From Poronia punctata (taxonomy: Eukaryota > Ascomycota > Sordariomycetes > Xylariales > Xylariaceae), in contig MU401708.1 in assembly GCA_022579005.1 (NCBI GenBank), positions 2,377 to 47,369 of the forward strand: a DNA stretch of 44,993 nucleotides. Direction: 5' to 3'. Below are positions 1 through 11,631 of the stretch, piece after piece (the first letter of the stretch is position 1; every line of letters starts with the position of its first letter). The notes under the pieces were generated by a model. The model ran no database searches. It was not told the DNA's origin and saw only the letters and a program-made list of their open reading frames with translations. The translations under genes and the position numbers were made by a program.

Positions 1-42
1 ACAAATACAAAAAAACTATTTTAAATTTTTTTTTAAATTTTT

Positions 43-46
<4 letters not shown>

Positions 47-80
<34 letters not shown>
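47..80. repeat. 34-bp poly-C homopolymer
   Basis: An uninterrupted run of 34 C sits in otherwise very AT-rich DNA and is followed by GGGCGTG. No gene is associated with it. It may be a true homopolymer or an assembly or read artefact near a contig edge. It is not a telomere repeat, because it has no TTAGGG or CCCTAA periodicity. Confidence 0.9.
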
Positions 81-82
<2 letters not shown>

Positions 83-160
83 GCGTGAAAAAAAGACATT
101 TTGCGGCTTTACGGGGTCAAGGTTAATTAATGTAGTAGGTTAAAAGGGATCAAGGGGTTA

Positions 161-340
161 AAGGATTGAATTGGATTGAATTGGATTGAATTGGATTGAA
201 TTGGATTGAATTGGATTGAATTGGATTAAATTGGATTAAATTGGATTAAATTAGATTAAATTAGATTGAATTAGATTAAATTGGATTGAATTAGATTGAA
301 TTAGATTAAATTAGATTAAATTAGATTAAATTAGATTAAA
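161..340. repeat. 10-bp minisatellite, left part
   Basis: About 18 tandem copies of a decamer. The first copies read TTGGATTGAA; those nearer the retrotransposon at 341 read TTGGATTAAA and then TTAGATTAAA. The changes are G-to-A in a TpG context, the expected RIP direction. The array resumes at 9950 on the far side of the retrotransposon, so the element landed inside it. Confidence 0.93.
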
Positions 341-631
341 TCTGACGATAAGTTGCAGCAAATAGAGTGGATTAGGATAGGTGCAGAGCATTAAAGGTAG
401 AACTATATGCTTAAGAAAGTAATGTAATTAACTATGATCTATAAAAGTATTTAACTAGGTTTAAGGTGCTTTATATATTTTTAGTACTTTTTAGGTATAG
501 GTATATGTTATATAATAGTTTAAAATACGCGCAGCGTATTTTACCTTATTTAAAATAAGGTTACTATATACCTAGTTACTTAAAGTACTTTTAATACTTT
601 TAGATTTAGGTTATATGCTTTATTTATTATA
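341..631 (-). repeat. LTR of the Copia element (downstream copy)
   Basis: This 291-bp LTR pairs with 9659-9949. It starts TCTGACGATAAG; its end has decayed to TTTATTATA, where the partner reads TCCGTCACA. Since pol is on the minus strand, this is the 3-prime LTR. Its outer (left) half keeps many G and C bases that are A and T in the partner, while its inner half is more mutated. Confidence 0.92.
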
Positions 632-2118
632 TACTTTTTATTTAAGGCTAACTATTATAAACAGCTTTAAATGTTAACTAGTAAGATAATATAAGTAAAT
701 AAAAGGAAATTGTTATAAATAAAATAATAATATTAGCGTATATAAACTGATTTTTAAATATGTTTGCGTATTTAAAATGCGTTGTAATAATTATAAAGTG
801 CTAGTAATTATATAAATGCTAGCGATTTTTAGGTTTTTTTTAAATGCAAGTGCATATTTAGAAATGCGTTATAATGTATAGTAGTTAAAATAAGTTAAAG
901 TAATTAAGTACTTTAGTACCTTATTATCTATGTAGGCTTATAAATATATTAAATATATTTATATTTAAACTAAGTACTTTTAAGTATTTTATATTATGTT
1001 ATAATGCTTAGTTGCGTTTGTTGTTTATTTACTTTGCTTATGCTAATACTTTTGTAAGCTTAAATACTTTTTTAAATTTTCTAACTTTTTTTTTTTTATA
1101 TTCTTGCCCTTATATTTTTTTATTTTATATACTTATTACTACCTCTTAGCGCGTAAGCATTAGTTTTTAATTAATTTTTAAAGTATTTAAAACGTTGTTA
1201 TGCTTTTTAATTATAAAGTAAGTAATGTGCGCATTTTTTTTTTTATTTAATGCTTGCTACGCTATTTTATAGTGTATAATATAAAATTTAAACTTATTTT
1301 TAATATATAAATAGTTTGTTAGTTAAAGAAAAAGTTTTAGGCTACAGCTAAGTATGCAAATGTAAACTTTAATATAAGAAATCTTGCTGCCTTTTTAGCC
1401 TAGGCCTATATAAAGGACTTTTATAGCGTAAGTAAGCGCAACTTAGCTCTTGCAATGCTTTGTTATAAAGAAAATAAAGCTAGTATGCTTGCAAGCTTTT
1501 TTATATTACTTATAATGCTTGTTTAATTTATTTTAATTGTAGGTTTGCTTTTATTAAAGTATTTTATGCTTACGTTTAATGCGGTCCTTAGCTTGCTATT
1601 TAAAAAAAAGCAAAACTAGTTACGTTATAAAAAAAGCTTTATAAAGTAAGTATTAAAAAACAAGCATTTTAATAATAATATAAATGCTTGTTTAAAAGTT
1701 GCTACTATTAGTTAAACTTTTATAGTAAAGGCTAATAAGTATTTAAACAATAATTTTAATGCTTATAAAAAAGTTGTTATGCTTAAATAAGCTTTTAAAG
1801 TATTTATAGTTATTTTTTGCGTCTTTTATATTAAAGTTTGCAGTTTGCTGTTTTTTTATATAACGCTTATGCTTTTTTTAATAGCAAGAGTTGCTTTTAG
1901 TACAGTATTTGCATATAATGCCTTTGCTAGCATAAACGCTGCTTATACTTTAAGGCGTACTAAATAGCAAGCAAAGCATATAGCTTAGTTACTTATTTTT
2001 TTACTATTTAATTTATTAAGTAAAAGTAATTTTATAATGTGTTATATTTATTAATATTAGCAAGATAATATAAAAAAGGCTGCTAGCAAGCAGCTTAAAA
2101 ATATTATAAATAAAAATG

Positions 2119-2298
2119 TTGCTAGTAAGCAACTAAATAATATTATAAGTACTTTTATACTTTTGCTTAAAGTATTAGTTGTTAGCAAGCAACTAAATAA
2201 TACTATAAGTACTTTTATACCTTTGCTTAAAGTGTAAGTTACTAGCAAGCAACTTAAAAATATTGTAAATGCTTTTTTTATTTTTGCTATAGTGTTCT
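2119..2298. repeat. Tandem repeat, three 60-bp units
   Basis: Three consecutive 60-bp units start near 2119, 2179 and 2239, and a partial related unit lies just upstream from about 2080. Each unit begins with a short hairpin-like block of the form GTTGCT-N4-AGCAAC, followed by AT-rich spacer containing TATAAGTACTTTTATAC. The repeat sits inside the retrotransposon, between the RNase H end and the 3-prime LTR. The local open frame on the minus strand is a by-product of the repeat and encodes nothing recognisable. Confidence 0.85.
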
Positions 2299-4041
2299 TT
2301 ATAGTACCTAATCTAGTTATTAATTTTTTTGCTATACTAGTGTAGCTAAATAAACTGCTAATATTATAAACTTTTTAATTAGCTTTAAAAGGCAATAAAA
2401 AGCTTTAGCGCATAAAGGAAATGCGTGCCTTGCTTTAGTTAGCATTATAAGCTATAACTTATTATATTTTTTAATTAAAAGCACGTTTTTTGCTTTATGT
2501 TTGTTTTTATAGTAAAAATTATTATAAAGGTTTTATATAGTAAGTTAAAGTATTTTTAATTTATTATAATACTTGCTTTTTTGTTTAACTATACTAATTT
2601 GCTTTTGCTATATAGTTGCTTGTTTTGTTAAAAGGTTTTTTTTATACTAAAAGAAAAGGCTGTTGTTTAAAAGCTATAAAAAGCTTTTAAGCGCAGTTTT
2701 CTTGTTTTTAGTTAGGGTTTTTTTTTAAAGTTTTTTTTTTTTGCATATATTGTTTTATTGCGCGCTTTTAGCTTAGTAAAAAAAGGTTAAGTGCTAAAGC
2801 AACGCTTAAATGTATTATTTAACGCTAGTTTAAATTTAGTACTTAATAAATAGTTATAAGTTTTATAAACTGTTTTTAATGCTTTTGCTTTTATTAGCTT
2901 TAGTTTAAATACTTTTGTTTTTATTAGCTTTAGTTTTAGTAAAAAAAGCGATAATAATAGCAATAATAATATTTAGTTTAGCAAGTTTAATATAAATAAA
3001 AATTACGTCTTATATTATAATTATATAGGGCTATATACTTTAAATTGGCCTTTATATGCTAATAAGGCTGTTTTTAAAACGCTTACTCTTTTTATTTATA
3101 AAAAAAAGCAAAAGGTCGTACTTAAATTATAACTAGGTGCTTGTTAGGATATTTTGTATGCTAATTGTTTTTTAGCTGCAATATATAGTTTTATTTGTTT
3201 ATTTTTTAAAATTAGTTATTATAATATAGCTAACTTAAATTGCCGTTCCTGCTTGCGTTATGCTACTAGCTAAGCTTGTTGCCTGCTTTTTGCTTAAGTT
3301 ATACTATGCGCTAACGCTTTATTTAAAATGCTTAAAGTAAAAGTAATTGCTAAAAATTAAGTAAATATTTTACTTTTATTTTTAATACTTATAAGTATTT
3401 AACTTTATTTTAAAAAGTAAAAAAGTTACATAAGTATATTAATACTTTAAATAAGCGTTGCAATAATTTTTACTAGCATATTATTTACTTTTATTTTAAA
3501 AAAAATGTTTAGCAGCAAGTGTTTTTAAAAAAAATGTAAAATACTATATTTTAAATGCTTAAGCTAAAAAGTTATAAAGTTAAAAACGCAAACTTTAATA
3601 AGCTTATAGCAGATAATAAGAAGCTTATTTTAGCTTAAAATGCTATTGTTAGTTTTTAAAGTCTTAGCACTTTTTAGCAAAGAGCACGTAGTAGTAATTA
3701 TAGTGCTTGTAAAGCTTGTAGTAGTTAGGGTTAGCAGCGTGCTGTTAATGCTTAAAAGAAAAAGGTAAAAAAAAAGGGTAAAAAGTAGAAGGGCTTTTAA
3801 AAAAGATTAAATTAGTTTTATTTTACGCTTATTTATTGTTTATTATTTTTTAAGTAGTTTTGCTTAGCTAGTTTAAATATAAATATTAAAGTTTTATAAT
3901 AAACTTTTAATGCTTGCGCCTTTTTTTAATTAAAGTGTAATGCTTTGCTACCTTTTAAGGTTAATTTCTTATTTTAAGTAGTAGTATTAAAATCTGTTGC
4001 AAGTTTAATAATAATTTAAAATGCTTAAACGCTTTTTAAAA

Positions 4042-5110
4042 TAGGTTTTTAGTAAGTTTATTAGCTAGCATATTAGCTATTGCTATATATTTAATTTTAA
4101 ATAAGCCTTTTTAATATTGCTTATATATTTATACGTTTTATATATTAACGTATTTTAATTAAGTACTAATACGTTTTTTGTTTTTTATTACTAGGCAAAT
4201 TGCTTACGTATTGTTAAAGTAAATCTTTTAGTTCTAGTTAAAATCGAGCTTTATATTAGCTATTAAACGCTTTAGCGCTATAGCTTTTTTGCTTGTTAAT
4301 TTTAAGACTATTAACTTTGCTTTTATAGTAAAAGTAAAAACTGTGTTTTATTAATATGCTTTTTAAGTAATTAGGCTTTTTTATAAACTTATTAAGTATT
4401 TATAAGAAAATTGCTATGTTTTTAAATTGTTAGCAAAGAACGTATTTTTTGCTATTACTAGTGCTTATAAGCTACTAAAAAAATAGTTTATTACTATTTT
4501 TAGCTTTTTAATATAGTATAAATATTTAATAACTTAATTTGCTATAATAAAATACTTTAGACCTAGGTTAGTTAAAAACCTTAATAAGAGTAATACAGCA
4601 TATAATACGTTTGCTTTTATTATAATTGCTATATATATAATTAATTTTATGCGCTTTTAATACGCCTTGATTTACGCTTTTATTGCTGTGCTTTTAAACT
4701 TTTTTAGTTTTTTATAAAGTAGTAGTGTATATAGTGTTTAGCTTTTATTAGCTAGATTATAACGCTTAGCTACTTTTTTAATATATTAGTTATATAGCAA
4801 AGAAATTGTTTTCTTTTTTTTATTTTTTACTACTTTAATTTTAAAAAACTATATAATGTTTTTTTAGTTTTTAATTTTATATGCTTATTTAATACTTTAA
4901 GTTATTTAAAACGCTTATACTTTATAAGATTTTAAGTATAGTACTAAAAAATTGTCTACGTAGAAAACTACTAGTATTTAGCAGTTTTTGCTATAAAACA
5001 AGCAAAGTTCTTTTTTAAAAGGTATAAAACTAAGTTTTATTAGCGTATTTAAAAATTCTTTATATTAAAAAAAAAGTAAGTTTTTTAAACTATATAATGC
5101 TTTTAAAAGC
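4042..5110 (-). pseudogene. Copia reverse transcriptase / RNase H remnant
   Basis: Read on the minus strand, the region contains a block translating to KALYSLKNL (family form KALYGLKQ), then about 38 codons later VVFYVDNFLV (family form FYVDD), then about 300 codons later ANMLANKLTKNL (family form ADMLADGLTKPL). The Asp-to-Asn and Gly-to-Lys changes are what G-to-A mutation gives. Stops interrupt every frame. Assignment to Copia (Pseudoviridae-type pol) rests on the YVDD and LYGLKQ motifs and their order. Confidence 0.85.
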
Positions 5111-8100
5111 AGTATAACTTTATTAAAATGCTTTTTTATACTATTAAACATGTTATATACTACCAGCTTTTTACTTTCTTTACTTATGTTAAAAAACGCG
5201 CTTTTAATATTATACTATTTACATTTAAAACTAAAGTAAGCTGCTATTATTATAATTAGTTAAAAGGTTAAAGCAGCAAAAGTAGCTATATTTGTTAACT
5301 AAAAAGTGTTAGTTACTTATTAATTTCTTTTTACTACTAGTTTAGCTTTATAGTTTATAAAATACTTTTTTTTATTAAACTTATAAGCAAACACTTATTT
5401 TAATAGCAGTAGCTTGCTTATTATATTTTTATATAAGATATGTTTTATAATGTTAAGTGCAAGCATTTAATTTAGCTTCTTTTTTGCGCTTTTTTTAAAA
5501 TACTTTTTTAGCAAATGCGTTATAAGGTTTTTTTAATACTTAGGTTCTAGCTTTACTAGGTTGTTTTAATAGATTTTCTTTTTTAAAAAAGCACTTAGAC
5601 GTTTTGCTTTTATTTGCTTTACTGCTGCTATAAACATAGTATGTAAGGTCTTATATTTTTAATCTTTTTAATAAATTGCTTTTAGTTAATTTAAAAAGAA
5701 TGTTTTTAAAAAAGATTTTTAATACTTATTATTGTTGTTTAGTATTGCAATTATATTTTTGCTGTATATAAGTGTTGCAAATATATGCTAATTGCTTTTT
5801 TTAGCTTTATTATAAGGTAAGAATTTATAAAGTTTTTTACTTTTTTTAACTTGTTTTAGGGGTTTTTGCTAAGTATATTTTCTTTTTATTTTCGGCTTTT
5901 TTGTATTAAAAGCATTTAAGCTCTATGCTTTTTTTTTAAAAGCTTTGTCTTGCTTTTTTTTAAGTTGTATATTAAAAGTATTAAAGTGCTTTAAAGCATT
6001 ATAAAAGTTTTCTTAATGCTTTAAAGCTTTTTTTTTTATTATTAAATATAGTTAAGCATTTAAAGTTATATTTTAATACTTTACCTTATTACTTTATAAG
6101 CTTAAACGTTTTAAAATAGCTATTTTTTATTTAAGCTGCTTATTAATATTAGCTTATAGCGTCCTTTTTAGTATACTTAACCTTTATAATCTTTGCCCTA
6201 TACTTTATATACTTTTTTTAAGTGCTACTAGTATACTGCTTTGTTGTTTAAGTTTTTAGTTATGCTATCTTTTTTGCTTAAAAGGCTTTAGCGTATTTTT
6301 AAAGATTATAAGTCCTTACTGCTAATATTGCAGGTTTTTAAGTAGCTTTACTTACTTTTATGCTATACTTACTTTTAACTTATAAGCTTATAAAAGGCTA
6401 TCTAGGCCTTTAGTTAGTTTAGGCGTACTTTTAGTCTTTTTTATTGCTAGCAGCATATTAAGCAGTGTTTTATAACTTAAAATATTTTTAGTTTTATTAT
6501 TTAAAAGTTTATTAAAAAATAATATTAGTATTAGTTTAACTTTAATAAACTTGTGCTGCACTATTTTTTAACTAATATGCTTACAAGTTTTTTTTAGGTT
6601 ATAAAACTGTGTTTTATTAAACTTTATATTTTTAGACGTGATTACTTGCTTTATTGTAAGTATTTAAATCTAGTACAAGTTAATTACTATATACTTTACT
6701 ATATATTTTATATATGCTTAAAGTTTTATTTTAAATGCTTATTTTTAATAACTTATAAAAAAATCTTGCTTTAATAAATAGTATTTATATTTATATGCTA
6801 CTATTTTTAACTAGTTTAGTTTAAAATTACTTATTAATGCTTTTTTTACTTTTAGTATATACTAGCAAAAATAGTATATAAACTATATATAAAGCTTTTT
6901 AAGTAGGCTATAAAAATTGTAAGCTTTTAAAGGGCTTTGGTTATATAATTACGCTGTTGCTTAAACTGTTTTTAGCTACAGTTTAGTAAGCAAACATGCT
7001 TTATTTATTATAGCAGTTAACTTGCGTATAATTTATTATCTAGCTTATTTACTTGCTTTTACCGGTTTCTTAACGTATATAGGTAAGGTCTTTATTATAA
7101 TTCTTTTTTTTTTATACTACTTTTTATACTTAGTTTTTTTTTTTATAGCAATAACTGCTTTTTTATTATCATAGTAAAAAAAGTAAAAAAAAAGTCTAAA
7201 CCGGCGTTTTACTTACTTTTTAAAACTAGTAAGCTTTTTAAGTACTAGTTCTAAGCTTTTTTTCTATAGTAGGAAGGCTTAAAGCATTTTGCTATATTTA
7301 TTTTTTAAAACTAACATTTACGCAGATCTATTATAGCTTTTTTTATAGTTAAACAGATCTTAATAGATTTTCTAAAACGGCTAACTTGTATAACGCTTTA
7401 AGGTCTAGCAGGACACTACTTTAGTTGCATACGTAGTAGCATAGCTATTGCACTTAATATAAGGCATTTTTACTTAATATAGGGCATTCCCTAGATCTTA
7501 ACGTTTTATGCCTTATTGGCTAAAGCTTGCAGAGCTTTTAGACTTAAGTGTTTTGCTTTTAAGTGCTATAATTCCTTTAAATTAGTTTATAGTTATAGTA
7601 GGTCTTTAGAAGGTCGATATTTTCTTTTTGCAGTAGCTATTATAATCTTTGTAGCACTAAGTAAGATATTAGAAAACATTATAAAGTTTACTAAGTAACT
7701 ACTAAAGTAAAGAAATCGAGGCTTATATTTAAAAAAAACTAGGTTATAATAACGTGCAAGCATTCTAAGTATAGTGTTGTGCTTAATTAATTTATATTAA
7801 AGCAAGCAGTTAAAATTATAATATTAAATTCCCTTTTATTAAAGTTAAGCTTTTAAAACAATATTAACATAAAAACTTTTAACTACGTTTATATTTTTTA
7901 AAACTAGGTCTTTTATATAAAAACTTATAATCTTATTTATTACCTTTTAAATTGTTTATTAACTTTTTTTAATTATTAAAAAGCTTGTAGTGCTAAATAG
8001 GACGCTGCTATTAAATATAGCTTAAAAACTCCTTTTATTTAATAAATCTAGTTTATTAACTAAGTAAACCGCTTTATAGTTGTTTAGCACTATGCTATTT

Positions 8101-9658
8101 GCTAGTGCGTGTTAAGGTTGTTTAAGTATTATAAATATAGCAGAGTCCTTAGCCTTAATGCTAAAGCTTACTAAATTAATTACTATATAGATTTAATTTT
8201 TAAGTAAATATTTACTTTAGCTAGAATTTTTTTGCTTATTTGATTTTTTTCTTTTTTTAGAGCTTATAAGTTCTAATAGTACCGCTTACCTTTTTTTTGT
8301 AATTTTTTGTTAAAGTTTGTTTTACTTAGCTTATAAGTAGCGCTTTTTAGTTTTTTTAATATGCTTATTGCTTATTTAAAAACCTTTAAAGCTTGTAGAT
8401 TTAGTAATAGCGCGCTAAAGGTAAGCGTACTTATATAGTAACTATAAGTAATAGCTTTTTTTATTTTTAAAAAAACATAAGCAAGACTTGCTTTTGCTAC
8501 TAAAGGCGTTTTTAACACTTAACTTTGCTTAAAGTGCTTTTGCTTTCTTAGAGTTATTTAGAATTGCTGTTATAAAGATAGCTAAAATACCGGCTTTTTT
8601 TTAGTTTTTTAACTTTTAGTTATACTTTTTAAAGATTTTAGCATATTTTATAAGCGTTAAAATTAATTTACTAAAGGCCTAGCAGTAAAAAAGTTGCATT
8701 TTTTTATTTTAGGCCTACTTTAGTACAATTTTAGTGCTTATTACAGTTAAAAAATTTTTTGCTGCTAGTAGCCTTTTAATATTTACTATATTATAGTTAA
8801 AAGCCTTGTTGTACGCTGCTTGCTATTTTTTATACTACTTGCTTAGCTTAACTAAGCTTTTTTATACTTTAGCAAGCACTTAATAGTATATTTTTTAAGT
8901 AATTTATTAAAACTTAATATTATATAAGGTAACAATCTTTTTTAAGCGCTAAATAAAGTTTTAAAGCGTATAATTGCAGTTTTAGTTTTAAAGCACCTAA
9001 ACTTAGCTTTTAAAGCAGTTGTTAACTATTTTGTTAACTTAATTTTAAATAAAAGTTAAATGCGCTTAAAGCATAATAACTTGTTTTTTGTGCTTGCTAT
9101 TTTTATTAATTATTGTTTTATATATAGCTTAAATTTTAGCTTTATTAAGGTTTAAAGTTTTAAAAAGGTTAGGCTTTTTATTGTTTTAAAAGTTATTAAA
9201 GTAGCATAGCTGTGCTTTATAGTATTTGCACAGTTAATGCTAAATAATAACCTTTTTTGCTTTTTTTTTAGTAAAATTTTTATAAAGCTTTGTTAAACTA
9301 TAAGTAGTCTTAAAAGCATTTAGGTTTACTTTTCCTTAAATGCTGCGCTAATAATAAATAAACTTAAGCTTTTAATACTACTTTGCTTAGTTATAAGCAT
9401 TTTTAAAAATAGTATTTACATTAATTTTATTTTTTAATATTTTAAATATTTTAAAAGCTTTTTAAGTTGTATTAAAATGCTTATTTAAATAAAAAAGTAT
9501 TAAAAAAGTTAAACATGTTTAAAATAGTTTTAAATAAGTTAAAGTTTATATTAAATAGTTTATAAATAAAGGCTTAAAAATAAAGTTATAAGTAGTTAAC
9601 TAGCTTTTAAGCTTTTAAAAGTAGTACTGGTCCTTTATAAACAAACTAAGCTTATAAC

Positions 9659-9949
9659 TTTAATAATAAGTTATAGCAAACAAAGTAAATTAAAATAGGT
9701 GCAAAGCATTAAAAGTAAAACTATATGCTTAAAAAAGTAATATAATTAACTATAATCTATAAAAGTATTTAACTAGGTTTAAAGTGCTTTATATATTTTT
9801 AATACCTTTTAGATATAGGTACATGTTATATAATAGTTTAAAATACGCACAGCATATCTTACCTTATCTAAAATAAGGTCACTATATACCTAGTTACCTA
9901 AGGTACTTCCAATACCTTTAGATCTAGGTTACATGCTTTATCCGTCACA
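9659..9949 (-). repeat. LTR of the Copia element (upstream, promoter-side copy)
   Basis: This 291-bp copy pairs with 341-631. Its right (outer) end retains TATCCGTCACA and GTACTTCC, where the other copy has lost the C and G bases, while its left (inner) end is strongly A-enriched. Given the minus-strand orientation of pol it would be the 5-prime LTR carrying the element's promoter; it points away from the gene island. Confidence 0.92.
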
Positions 9950-10120
9950 TTAAATTAGATTAAATTAGATTAAATTGGATTAAATTAAATTAAAGTAGAT
10001 TAAAGTAGATTAAATTAGATTAAATTAGATTAAATTAGATTAAATTAGATTAAATTAGATTAAAGTAGATTAAAGTAGATTAAATTGGATTAAATTAGAT
10101 TAAAGTGGATTGAAGTGAAT
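9950..10120. repeat. 10-bp minisatellite, right part
   Basis: This continues the decamer array interrupted at 340. Copies next to the retrotransposon are mostly TTAGATTAAA, with some AAGTAGATTA variants. The most distal copies recover G bases (GTGGATTGAAGTG). It ends at the boundary where base composition turns balanced and the gene island begins. Confidence 0.9.
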
Positions 10121-10248
10121 ACAAACACAAGTGTTACAAAAGAGGTTGCAAAAACTGGGAATAGCTTTAATCTCTTCAGGTAAAGGGTAGGTAGACAGTG
10201 CTAGTAAATACGCGGCCACACCGTATGCCACTTGTGACCAGGTGTTCG

Positions 10249-10301
10249 GCACTGCACTACAGCAGATCTAGCACCGACCCTACAGCAGATGCAGCATATC
10301 T
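10249..10301 (+). repeat. Dispersed 53-bp repeat, copy A
   Basis: Begins GCACTGCACTACAGCAGATC. The same sequence occurs in reverse complement at 24637-24689, differing at 4 of 53 positions (three of them C/T or G/A), and a more diverged direct copy lies at 22227-22281. It overlaps the region just upstream of the cupin pseudogene start. It could be the terminal part of a DNA transposon or a solo fragment of a dispersed family; I do not recognise the family. Confidence 0.7.
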
Positions 10302-10321
10302 CATCAAAAACCCCTCCCATC

Positions 10322-11019
10322 ATGGCAGCCACGACATCATCCCAAAATACACCCGCACCGGCACCTTACCCGCCTCAGGCCCCTCAGCCAAACGCCGGGT
10401 ACATGATACATCATCAATCTCTTCCCGGCCCCAGGTCTCCGACAATTGACTCGTTTCATCACGGGTCATAACGAAGAAGGGAAGTCTGTTTTCCGCGAAC
10501 AGGATAATGGTGATCATGGGCGACAAGCAGGCCGTCGCCAATATTCTCTCTTCTACTAGAGAGACGCCTGTTGATTTGAACGATGACGTGGATATTGAGA
10601 AGGCGAAGAGTTAGGAGGTATGTGTTTTTTATCTCTTATTACTTTACACAGACAAGATTGATGATGATGTCGTTTTTCTAAACTTGACTTGACTTGACTA
10701 GCCTTCCTTGCATTACTACGACGGTACCGTAGACCGCATGATAGACTTTGCCCCTAATATCGAGCCCCTTATGCACCGGGCCGTATCGCTTGATTACGGT
10801 ATCGTTGTTGAAGGCACCTTTAAGCTCATCCTCGATTCGGGCGAGGAGAGAATCATGCGGCAGGGTGACGTTTGCATTAATTAGGCCACGGCTTACAAAT
10901 GGCACAACATCTCGGGAAACGGGACCGAGCCGGGACGGATGATGTGGGTTCTTGTCGATTGTAAGGATGTCGTGGTGAATGGGAAGAAGATGGAGGGCTT
11001 TCTTGGGGAGTTGGATTAG
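10322..11019 (+). pseudogene. Cupin-domain protein pseudogene
   Basis: The frame opens at 10322 (MAATTSSQNT..., Pro/Gln-rich) and jumps frame twice: near 10440-10455 into a frame reading [12 protein letters not shown], and at about 10470-10513 into a frame reading [12 protein letters not shown]. An intron (10618-10701, GTATGT...CTAG) leads to a second exon with a conserved cupin barrel: LMHRAVSLDYGIVVEG, then LDSGEERIMRQGD, then YKWHNISGNG, ending at TAG 11017-11019. Two further in-frame stops occur: TAG at 10612-10614 and TAG at 10882-10884; the latter sits where Gln is expected, so CAG-to-TAG. Cupins of this PMHR-SLDYGIV type are small single-barrel proteins found in fungal genomes, often without assigned substrates. 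Two frameshifts plus two stops in about 600 coding bases make it a clear pseudogene. It lies 370 bp from the RIP-mutated repeat edge. Confidence 0.85.
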
Positions 11020-11631
11020 TATTATGAGGGGAGGGAGCCATAGATGAAATTTTAAAGTGGGAGTGTTTGTTAGTCCTCGGGAAATGTTGGAGTGTTATAG
11101 AAGAACTAACTAAACTGAATACTAAATCGAGAGTTATGTTATTCCCAGGAATGTGTTAATCAATCACCTGAACTGTGTGAAACTACAAAATGTAGCAGCA
11201 GGTATATATCTAATATATGCCTTGATTAGATTTATAACACAAAGCTTTGACAAGTCACTCTATAGGTATTAAGCAGAGTGCAAAAATATGCCTTTGTTCT
11301 TATTTTAGGAGCACCTTTAGTAATATTGTACATACACCCCCTTACAGAACTCTTGCGATTAGAACAATAGCGCGGATCTTGTAAAAATACGCAAGTTCTT
11401 AAACAGTAAGATCCTTACATTCTCTTACAAAAAAGCAAGCCAAAAAAAAAAAAAAAAAAAAACCCAGAAGTAGCAAATTTATAATTTTACACTTTATATC
11501 AATTTCGAGAAAATCTTATTCATTGCTACTTAGCTAGTATAGACTACCTATTTCCCATTCGAACACTGATAAAAAATAAAGACGTGAAAATTACACTTTT
11601 TAAAATCAACCTGAAACCCCCGGACACGGAT
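11020..11631. other. Intergenic region
   Basis: No coding frame is supported here. It contains a run of about 21 A near 11442-11462 and moderately AT-rich sequence. It separates the cupin pseudogene from the 3-prime end of the minus-strand SDR gene. Confidence 0.6.

Larger units (their letters stand above)
341..9949 (-). mobile_element. RIP-degraded Copia-type LTR retrotransposon (complete, dead)
   Basis: The element is bounded by two 291-bp direct repeats that differ almost only by transitions, and is flanked on both sides by TTAAA (336-340 and 9950-9954). Because the insertion is in a decamer array that itself contains TTAAA, the target duplication is consistent but not fully diagnostic. 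On the minus strand, degraded pol motifs appear in Copia order: an RT LYGLK-like block (about 5102-5070), the YVDD-like catalytic motif now YVDN (4962-4951), and an RNase H terminal ADGLTK-like block (4077-4042). RT to RNase H spacing is about 300 codons, as usual for Copia. Gag, protease and integrase should lie at about 5.6-9.6 kb, but I could not read them reliably. No frame is open. The total of 9.6 kb is long for Copia, because 3.4 kb separates RNase H from the downstream LTR. Confidence 0.88.

Noticed and set aside
1..46. Telomere end
   Set aside because: No TTAGGG/CCCTAA repeats; only AT-rich DNA and a C homopolymer.
161..340. CRISPR-like or telomere-like array
   Set aside because: A 10-bp unit with no spacers, and not a telomeric motif; it is a simple minisatellite.
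2057..2248. 63-codon open frame on the minus strand, hydrophobic
   Set aside because: It lies entirely in the 60-bp tandem repeats of the dead retroelement; the open frame is a consequence of the repeat period being a multiple of three.
6640..6960. Copia integrase core on the minus strand
   Set aside because: A vague resemblance to the block after the first integrase Asp could be made, but too few residues survive to support a feature.
7516..7698. 60-codon open frame on the plus strand
   Set aside because: It is inside the RIP-mutated Copia element, opposite to the pol orientation, with no motif; a short frame by chance.
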